Origin: Hexactinellida sp. DTS-2022
Taxonomy: Eukaryota; Porifera; Hexactinellida
NCBI GenBank assembly: GCA_028753945.1
Contig: JAPNXP010000006.1
Coordinates: forward strand, 186,001 to 250,000
Direction: 5' to 3'
DNA: 64,000 nucleotides
The notes below the pieces were generated by a model. That model made no database searches, was not told the DNA's origin, and saw nothing but the letters and a program-made list of their open reading frames with translations. This document shows positions 56,844 through 64,000 of the stretch, one piece after another. The translations under genes and the position numbers were made by a program. Each line of letters starts with the position of its first letter. Position 1 is the first letter of the stretch.

Positions 56844-59395
56844 ATGCGCTTATTCCTCGCATTCCTTTGTCTCATGTCCGTTGCCATACAGGCCCTATCA
56901 ATCGATACGTTGGATTCGGATATTAAGAATGTTGACGTAGAAACGTTGGTGGATCTAACCAGTCATCTCGCACAGATAACGTCCACTGTAAAACTGACCA
57001 ATCAGGGAACTGACTCGGCAGCTGCCTTTCATTTCGCCCTGGATCCGTATATAAGCGCTAAACTCTCGTTTATAGGCGCAAAGGTTTGTAGGCACATTGT
57101 AGGGATTGTATTATTCCATTCTTGTCAAAGGAAAGTAAATTTACTAATGTTTAACTTTTGGTAATGTTTTACTAGTGTGAAGTTAACTTTTTGTTTCTTT
57201 TTTGTTTGTTTGTTTGTTTATTTGTTGTTTGTTTGTTTGTTTATTTGTTTGTTTGTTGTTTGTTTGTTGTTTGTTTGTTTGTTTGTTTATAGGAAGTTGA
57301 AGATGATATTGATGTAGCAGTTTTGGATGTTTCAAAGGCAACAGTTAATAATCCCAATAAGTGAGTTAAACTCCTTTTAATTAAGTAACACCTCTCTATA
57401 AGTTTATCACTTAATTTCAATGGTTACAAACTTTAATATTTCGAGTAATATATTATGAGAATCCTTATATAGAGCTGAGCTCTAGTAGAGTTCAGATTTT
57501 TCCCATACTAAAACCCCAGGCTTACTTTCTAAAGGTCAATTTCAAACCCTGGGGAAAAACTGACCTTTCTCAGTGCCTGAATACACATACTAAAAATCTG
57601 AACTCTACTAGAGCTGAGCTCTGTTGCATGGGAAATGGACCCCCTAATTAAGTGACCATGGATATGTTCAGGGGGGTCCATTTCCCAGATCTATGCGTGG
57701 GATTTGGACCCCCCTTGATATGAAAATACATTAGTCATATCCTGTTATGAAATACTTTGTACATATTAATGTAGACTAGTTCTCAATCAACTAGTTCTTG
57801 AATGAAGTTGATTCCATCAAATCAGGTACCGTGAATGAGCTAATAAGTATACTCAAAAAACGACAATCCAAATTGGTAAATATGCAGTAACAATTAGGCA
57901 GAAAATTAACAATTCAACTCAATTAAAGGTAGACGCACCAAATTTTGTGCTCAATTAGAATGTATTTATAAAAAGTCAACAAATTCCGTTCTTAAATAAC
58001 AGGTGATAATTGTATTTCATATCAAGGGGGGTCCAAATCCCACGCATAGATCTGGGAAATGGACCCCCCTGAACATATCCATGGTCACTTAATTAGGGGG
58101 GTCCATTTCCCACGGGGGTCCATTTCCCATGCAACAGCTCTATATAAATTTTTTAATATATTATTATAGTTTTTTTATTTTTTTAACTTTTTAATTTTAA
58201 TTTTTTTTTAATTTTTTTTAATTTAATTTTTTAATTCTTTTAACGCTATTTCAATGTACATAATATTCCTTTAGAGAAGCAGAGTATTACAGAATAGATT
58301 TCTCATCCCCGCTTAAGCCACGGTCCACAGTAACTATAGTAGTAGAAACCGTGTATTCAAATATAATGGCACCTCTCCCAAAGGAGATTTTGCAAGATGA
58401 CAACCAACTAGTTAAGTACACTGCTAATTTGTATCATTTCTCTCCATACCAAACCTCCTCTGCGGTTGTCATGGTTATGCTAGCTTCTAAGAATGTGGAG
58501 AGTTATTCGCAAATAAGACCTGTTAAAATTAAGGAAAGCAAAATAACATACGGGCCCTTCCAAGGTAAATATTATATACAGAGTATTGTAAGTATTGTTA
58601 ATTAAGTTTTGTCAAAGTATTGTTAATTCAAAGTATTGAAAAAGTATTGTTAATTAAGTTAAGTTTTGTCAAAGTATTGTTAATTCAAAGTATTGAAAAA
58701 GTATTGTTAATTAAGTTAAGTTTTGTCAAAGTATTGTTAATTCAAAGTATTGAAAAAGTATTGTTAATTAAGTTTTGTTAAAGTATTGTTAATTCAAAGT
58801 ATTGTTAATTCTAACACTCAAGGAAAAATAAATTTGTTCGAATTAGTGAAAGTTCGAATTAACGGTTGTCGACTGTATTGTCTTATTGGACCATGGATAA
58901 TATAGATTCGGGATTCTGTTGTTATTAACTCGGGTTATTCTAACTTATCGGTTTATTCTAACTATTAGTAATGTAATCTTTTGTAAGAAATTCCAACTAT
59001 ACTGTATTTTTCATCGGTTATTCTAACTATCGGTTTTTTCTTACTATTTTATCTGAAAAGAAATGGTTAGAAAAAACCGGTTTGAACTGTATCATGCACT
59101 GCTTATTCCTATTCCCTATGTCTTACATTTATCCATGGTTATCTATTAATTACTGTTCCACTGAGTAGAGTTGTATATACACTTGGTTCCAGTTTAAGTT
59201 CCAGTTCTATTTATAGACCTCCCGGCGTATAAGAGGCAGAAGTTCTCGGTTCACTTTGAGAACCTATCTCCGTTTCTGACCACCTGGCAGCTGGAGAGAT
59301 GGATAGAGGTTTCCCACTGGGGAAATATTGCTGTTGAGGAGAAGATACATATACAGCATACAGGGGCCATTCTTAAGGGGTCCTTCTCTAGGTAG

Positions 59396-59439
<44 letters not shown>

Positions 59440-62400
59440 GTCTGTTTGTTAGTTTGTTTGTTAGTTAGTTAGGTAGTTAGTTAGTTAACTTAGTTTGTTT
59501 GTTTGTTGTTATTTAGTTAGTTATATTGTTATTTAGATTGTTAGTTAGTTAGTTGGTTGGTTTAGTAGTTAGATGGTTGGTTGGTTGTTTGTTTGTTTGT
59601 TTGTTTGTTGTTTACCTGTTTACTTATACACCTAACACTTCAGATACGATTTCCAGAGGAACCTACAAGGAGGGAGTCCCTCTGCTATTCGCTCTTTCCA
59701 CACAATCTTACCAGCGGCAGCTAGAGATGTGTATTATAGAGATGAGATCGGAAACATATCCACCTCGCACCTTATAGAGATGCAGGAAGCGGTGGAAATC
59801 GATATAAGGTGCATCCATGGTTATAACTGTAGAGATAGATATAAGGTGCATCCATGGTTATAACTGTAGAGATAGATATAAGGTGCATCCATGGTTATAA
59901 CTGTAGAAATAGATATAAGGTGCATCCATGGTTATAACTGTAGAAATAGATATAAGGTGCATCCATGGTTATAACTGTAGAGATAGATATAAGGTGCATC
60001 CATGGTTATAACTGTAGAGATAGATATAAGGTGCATCCATGGTTATAACTGTAGAAATAGATATAAGGTGCATCCATGGTTATAACTGTAGAAATAGATA
60101 TAAGGTGCATCCATGGTTATAACTGTAGAGATAGATATAAGGTGCATCCATGGTTATAACTGTAGAAATAGATATAAGGTGCATCCATGGTTATAACTGT
60201 GGAAATAGATATAAGGTGCATCCATGGTTATAACTGTAGAAATAGATATAAGGTGCATCCATGGTTATAACTGTAGAGATAGATATAAGGTGCATCCATG
60301 GTTATAACTGTAGAGATAGATATAAGGTGCATCCATGGTTATAACTGTAGAAATAGATATAAGGTGCATCCATGGTTATAACTGTGGAAATAGATATAAG
60401 GTGCATCCATGGTTATAACTGTAGAAATAGATATAAGGTGCATCCATGGTTATAACTGTAGAGATAGATATAAGGTGCATCCATGGTTATAACTGTAGAG
60501 ATAGATATAAGGTGCATCCATGGTTATAACTGTAGAAATAGATATAAGGTGCATCCATGGTTATAACTGTGGAAATAGATATAAGGTGCATCCATGGTTA
60601 TAACTGTAGAAATAGATATAAGGTGCATCCATGGTTATAACTGTAGAAATAGATATAAGGTGCATCCATGGTTATAACTGTGGAAATAGATATAAGGTGC
60701 ATCCATGGTTATAACTGTAGAAATAGATATAAGGTGCATCCATGGTTATAACTGTAGAAATAGATATAAGGTGCATCCATGGTTATAACTGTGGAAATAG
60801 ATATAAGGTGCATCCATGGTTATAACTGTGGAAATAGATATAAGGTGCATCCATGGTTATAACTGTAGAAATAGATATAAGGTGCATCCATGGTTATAAC
60901 TGTAGAAATAGATATAAGGTGCATCCATGGTTATAACTGTGGAAATAGATATAAGGTGCATCCATGGTTATAACTGTAGAAATAGATATAAGGTGCATCC
61001 ATGGTTATAACTGTAGAAATAGATATAAGGTGCATCCATGGTTATAACTGTGGAAATAGATATAAGGTGCATCCATGGTTATAACTGTAGAAATACAATG
61101 GATGCCGGTTATAAGCACATCTTCGGGAACTGCACTTAATGTTCTTATAACCGACATAATTATATAGGGTATTTGGCAACCGTTTTCCAACATAGTGTTC
61201 TTATAACCGATATCTACTTTAGACCTAGATTTCCTCTATTTGGCGGTTGGCAGACCCGGTACACAATAGGATACAATCTGCCTTCCTACGAATACCTGTA
61301 TCAACTCGGGAGTAGCTACTCTCTAAAGATGAGATTTCTAGATCACATATACGACAACCAGTTCATTGATAGTCTCAGGGTAATCATAGTGCTGCCTGAA
61401 GGATCCCAGTAAGTAAACAGATAAACAGATAAGTAAACAAACAAACAAACATATAAACAACATGTAAAGAGATAAGTAAACAAACGAACGAACAAACAAA
61501 CAAGCAAACAAACAGACAGACAACATGTAAACAAATGAGTGACAAACAAACAAACAACATGTAAACAAATAAGTTAACAAACAAACAGACAACATGTAAA
61601 CAAATAAGTTAACAAACGAACGAACGAACAAACAAGCAAACAAACAAACAAACAAACAAGCAAACAAACAAACAAGCAAACAAGCAAACAAACAGACAAC
61701 ATGTAAACAAATAAGTGACAAACAAACAAACAAACAAAGAAACAAACAGACAACATGTAAACAAATAAATGACAAACAAACAAACAAACAAACAAACAAA
61801 CAAACAAGCAAACAAGCAAACAAGCAAACAAGCAAACAAGCAAACAAACAGACAACAACATTCTACTGTTCAATAACGAATTAATTCAGACTTCATTATC
61901 AATTATATATTGTTGTTGTTGTTGTTGTTATTATTATTCCTTTTAAGTAATTTGAAATTCACCCCTCCCTATCCAATTGAGAACATTTCGGAATCTCTTC
62001 ACTATACTTATCTGGATACAATCGGTAGACCGCTTTTGGAAATTACAAAACATAATTTGGTAGAAAACCATATTGAGGATTTCACAATCAGTTATTCTTT
62101 CAATTCCATCATGTTACTACAGGAGCCATTGTTGTTGTTTACAGCTTTCTTCTTAATGTTTGTTGTTGTTATTATTGTTGTCAGGCTAGACTTCTCAATA
62201 ATAGAGGTATGTTTATATTTTCACACTTATTATGTTACTATTAAATGCCTGAGGTATTAATTTGTCAAACTATTGTAGGTTAAAAAATTTTAACTGCCCG
62301 AAAATTTACAATTATAATTACAGAGAACTCTCGTTATAACGAAGTGCTTGGGACCTGTAAATCCCTTCGTTATATCCGGATATTCGTTATAAGCGGATAA

Positions 62401-63206
62401 TAATTAATGCATTTAAATGCTCTGGGGGAAAATATCCATTTCGTTATAACCGGAGTTTTAGTAATGTAATAAGATAGAAGGATTTCCGGACCATTGAACG
62501 ACTTCGTTATAACAGGAGTTGACTGTATGTATGTTTATAACAAACTATATATAGGATCAAGATGCTTTGGTTAAAATGCATTTAAAAGCTGCAAGGGAAG
62601 AATTCTGTGGTTTAATTGAGAAAAAACTTAGTTTGGTAAAGAAAATAGTAACAGTTGTTGACAAATATAAAACAAACAAAGATAAGGCAGCTTTTAAGAG
62701 CGCCAAGAACCAAATCGAAGTTGAACGTAAACAGATAAACACTAGAATAACACAAATAGAGAAGGAAAATAAATTCACATCTGAAGTTACTAATAAGGTT
62801 TGTTTGTTTGTTATTTTGTTTGTTAGTTTGTTATTTATTTATTTATTTGGTTTGTTATTTGGTTTATTAGTTTGTTATTTGGTTTATTAGTTTGTTTGTT
62901 TGTTTATCTATATATTTATTTATATACTATTTATTTGTTTATATATTATGTTTATATATATATATACGTGCTTATATATACAACACCTATTATATGCCCA
63001 CATAAGTTAGTATAACATTATGACACCTCTAGATGGCAGAAGTGTCCCAGAAGGACACACTACTCAAACAGAACTTGGAACAGACAATATCTCTCTACGA
63101 CAAGCCACCATCCAGGAGCGGAACTGTTATAGCACAGGAGGACAAACTTGGAAAGGAGAGAGAGGAGCTAATCAATCAGATTAGAATGTTGCTCTCAGTT
63201 CTATAA
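56844..63206 (+). CDS. RPN1: dolichyl-diphosphooligosaccharide--protein glycosyltransferase subunit 1 (ribophorin I), nine exons
   Basis: RPN1 is a type I ER membrane subunit of oligosaccharyltransferase, helping present nascent chains for N-glycosylation. Exons are 56844-57083, 57293-57360, 58275-58564, 59217-59391, 59644-59808, 61223-61408, 61948-62206, 62555-62797 and 63033-63206. Phases agree throughout and give 599 residues (human 607). There is a signal peptide ([19 protein letters not shown]), then [74 protein letters not shown] and [12 protein letters not shown]. One membrane helix comes just before VRLDFSI, followed by a charged cytosolic coiled tail. Intron 5 is made of a minisatellite plus a MITE. 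Confidence 0.95.
57477..57622. mobile_element. short foldback element in RPN1 intron 2
   Basis: GAGCTCTAGTAGAGTTCAGA and its inverse TCTGAACTCTACTAGAGC bound about 145 bp, with CCCCAGGCTTACTTTCT inside. Confidence 0.65.
57617..58140. mobile_element. foldback element with ~110-bp inverted ends in RPN1 intron 2
   Basis: The left arm (GTTGCATGGGAAATGGACCC, CATGGATATGTTCAGGGGGG, ATCTATGCGTGGGATTTGGA) is mirrored at 58025-58140. The right arm carries one extra GTCCATTTCCCAC unit. The centre (57730-58015) is unique. The outer bases GAGCT are shared with the adjoining element. Confidence 0.75.
58592..58806. repeat. tandem repeat of about 56 bp, four copies, in RPN1 intron 3
   Basis: Units contain AAGTTTTGTCAAAGTATTG, TTAATTCAAAGTATTG and AAAAAGTATTGTTAATT. 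The array begins just after the exon 3 donor. Confidence 0.8.
59395..59610. repeat. (GTT)n, (TTAG)n and (GTTT)n repeats in RPN1 intron 4
   Basis: The short intron between 59391 and 59644 is almost entirely simple repeats, starting 4 bp after the donor. Confidence 0.85.
59801..61092. repeat. 37-bp minisatellite, about 35 copies, copying the RPN1 exon 5/intron 5 junction
   Basis: Each unit reads GATATAAGGTGCATCCATGG, then TTATAACTGTAGAAATA. The exon 5 end is GAAATCGATATAAG with donor GTGCAT, and the repeat unit contains GAAATAGATATAAG followed by GTGCAT. So each copy repeats 13 of the last 14 exon bases plus the donor. Copies vary at GTAGAGATA, GTAGAAATA or GTGGAAATA. Confidence 0.95.
61095..61220. 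mobile_element. MITE family B forming the 3' end of RPN1 intron 5
   Basis: It begins CAATGGATGCCGGTTATAAG right after the minisatellite and ends ACCGATATCTACTTT. The acceptor AG at 61221-61222 falls where the family terminus ACTGTA would be. Confidence 0.8.
61425..61855. repeat. (AAAC)n-rich repeat with ACATGTAAACAAATAAGT units in RPN1 intron 6
   Basis: CAAACAAACAAGCAAACAAG runs alternate with about six ACAACATGTAAACAAATAAG words. Open frames on the minus strand (CLFVCLFV) are artefacts. Confidence 0.85.
62321..62525. mobile_element. MITE family F, full length, in RPN1 intron 7
   Basis: CAGAGAACTCTCGTTATAAC to CTTCGTTATAACAGGAGTTGACTG-type end, with ATTAATGCATTTAAATGCTC inside; TA flanks. 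Confidence 0.75.
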
Positions 63207-63338
63207 ATAAAACTGTCTATGCTCTATAAATAGAACATAGAATTGTCGTAGATTGGATTGGTGAATAGGAATGTAGTGTTTATTAGTTAATTTGATCGTA
63301 AAATAAATAATTTGCTACAAATCTTAACCTTTGTACTA

Positions 63339-63498
63339 CAGTAGAACCTCGTTAGTACGAATGTTAAATGCGTTCGCCTTATCCGGAATTTGTATTAATC
63401 AATATAATTTGTATTGAAAGGCTTTGAAGGGGATTGAAATTGTGGTCGTCTTAACCGTGTTCCTACTAACGAGGTTCTATTAACGAGAGTCTATATTG
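63339..63498. mobile_element. MITE family A/C hybrid end
   Basis: CAGTAGAACCTCGTTAGTAC to ACGAGGTTCTATTAACGAGAG; the right end carries both an A-type and a C-type terminus in tandem. Confidence 0.65.
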
Positions 63499-63702
63499 TA
63501 CCTTGAAATAAGATATTTATTATAACTTCATTCATCAATTTCATACCCATTAGTAACTAACAATTCAATAGTTATTTTAGGAGACAGTATACGAGTTTAA
63601 TATTGTGTTGCAATAAGATACAATAAAGGGGGAATAAACAAAATAATTATTACAAATATGAGAATATTTGAAGACCATAATTGACATTCCAAGATACAAC
63701 AA

Positions 63703-63846
63703 CTAATTCAATTCATTGCTAAGAGTTACTCCTTGCGGAAATTCAAACTTTCCTATTCCCTCTCCTCTTCTTCCAATGTTGCAAATTATATTTCCATCTT
63801 TAGAGAACACTTTCACGTTATTAGCACCATAATCGCTAATAAATTG
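63703..63846 (-). pseudogene. C-terminal remnant of an NHL-propeller gene
   Basis: The minus strand encodes about 47 residues ending in TAG: FISDYGANNVKVFSKDGNII, then CNIGRRGEGIGKFEFPQG. This matches the last blade and tail of the NHL proteins elsewhere in the window. Upstream (beyond 63847) the homology stops in AT-rich sequence, so it is either a truncated copy or the last exon of a gene with an intron; the first fits the intronless family better. Confidence 0.6.
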
Positions 63847-64000
63847 TTAGTCACAGAGAAGTTACAATAGGGCTTATAAATCGAAAATCGGGTTGGCTTC
63901 AATTTTGTTCCTCCAATTTGTAATCATTTTACAAAAACTTTCAAAGCTCTAGAAATACTCATGTGTAGTTTATTCAATGCACTGCAACATTAAATGTACA

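Overview
The window is nuclear DNA of an animal: spliced genes with GT-AG introns, an intron-bearing ribosomal protein gene, a cilium assembly factor, and ADAM, thrombospondin, TRAF and PDE4 families. It is AT-rich and packed with short inverted-repeat transposons. The set of intronless coiled-coil/NHL-propeller genes beside a TRAF gene resembles what I know of sponges, perhaps a glass sponge; that is an inference from protein style, not a proven assignment.

Layout. RPS23 (+, 208-1337); TAF1B (-, 1732-5891) with an intronless amino-acid transporter (+) nested in its intron; a MITE field with one hAT-type element (6319-6619); PDE4 (+, 7311-16299) with very large satellite arrays in its introns; COX17 (+, 17017-17214); a ~4.4 kb inverted duplication (about 17.97-22.35 kb) carrying two divergent NHL genes; a 23-exon gene on the minus strand (22831-42652) encoding a secreted disintegrin/cysteine-rich/TSP1 protein with no metalloprotease domain, whose introns hold three plus-strand genes (UQCRQ, an NHL gene, DNAAF1); an NHL gene (43472-44707); a TRAF gene (46701-48104); a 3.9 kb TTAA-flanked DNA transposon (48859-52770) with a frameshifted DDE transposase plus PHD finger, a tRNA-like unit and a hammerhead ribozyme motif; an unrecognised gene (52968-54065); an NHL gene (54414-55670); RPN1 (+, 56844-63206); and an NHL remnant (63703-63846).

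Splice models for RPS23, TAF1B, PDE4, the ADAM-like gene and RPN1 were built by hand. All intron phases agree and all total lengths are divisible by three: 143, 519, 677, 1100 and 599 residues.

The strongest points for follow-up are the complete hammerhead ribozyme, with a possible loop-loop pairing, downstream of a DDE transposase; NHL paralogues whose differences concentrate in the propeller loops; the protease-less ADAM-like gene; tandem arrays that copy or abut splice sites (RPN1, PDE4); and MITEs ending within about 7-42 bp of the start codons of four separate genes.
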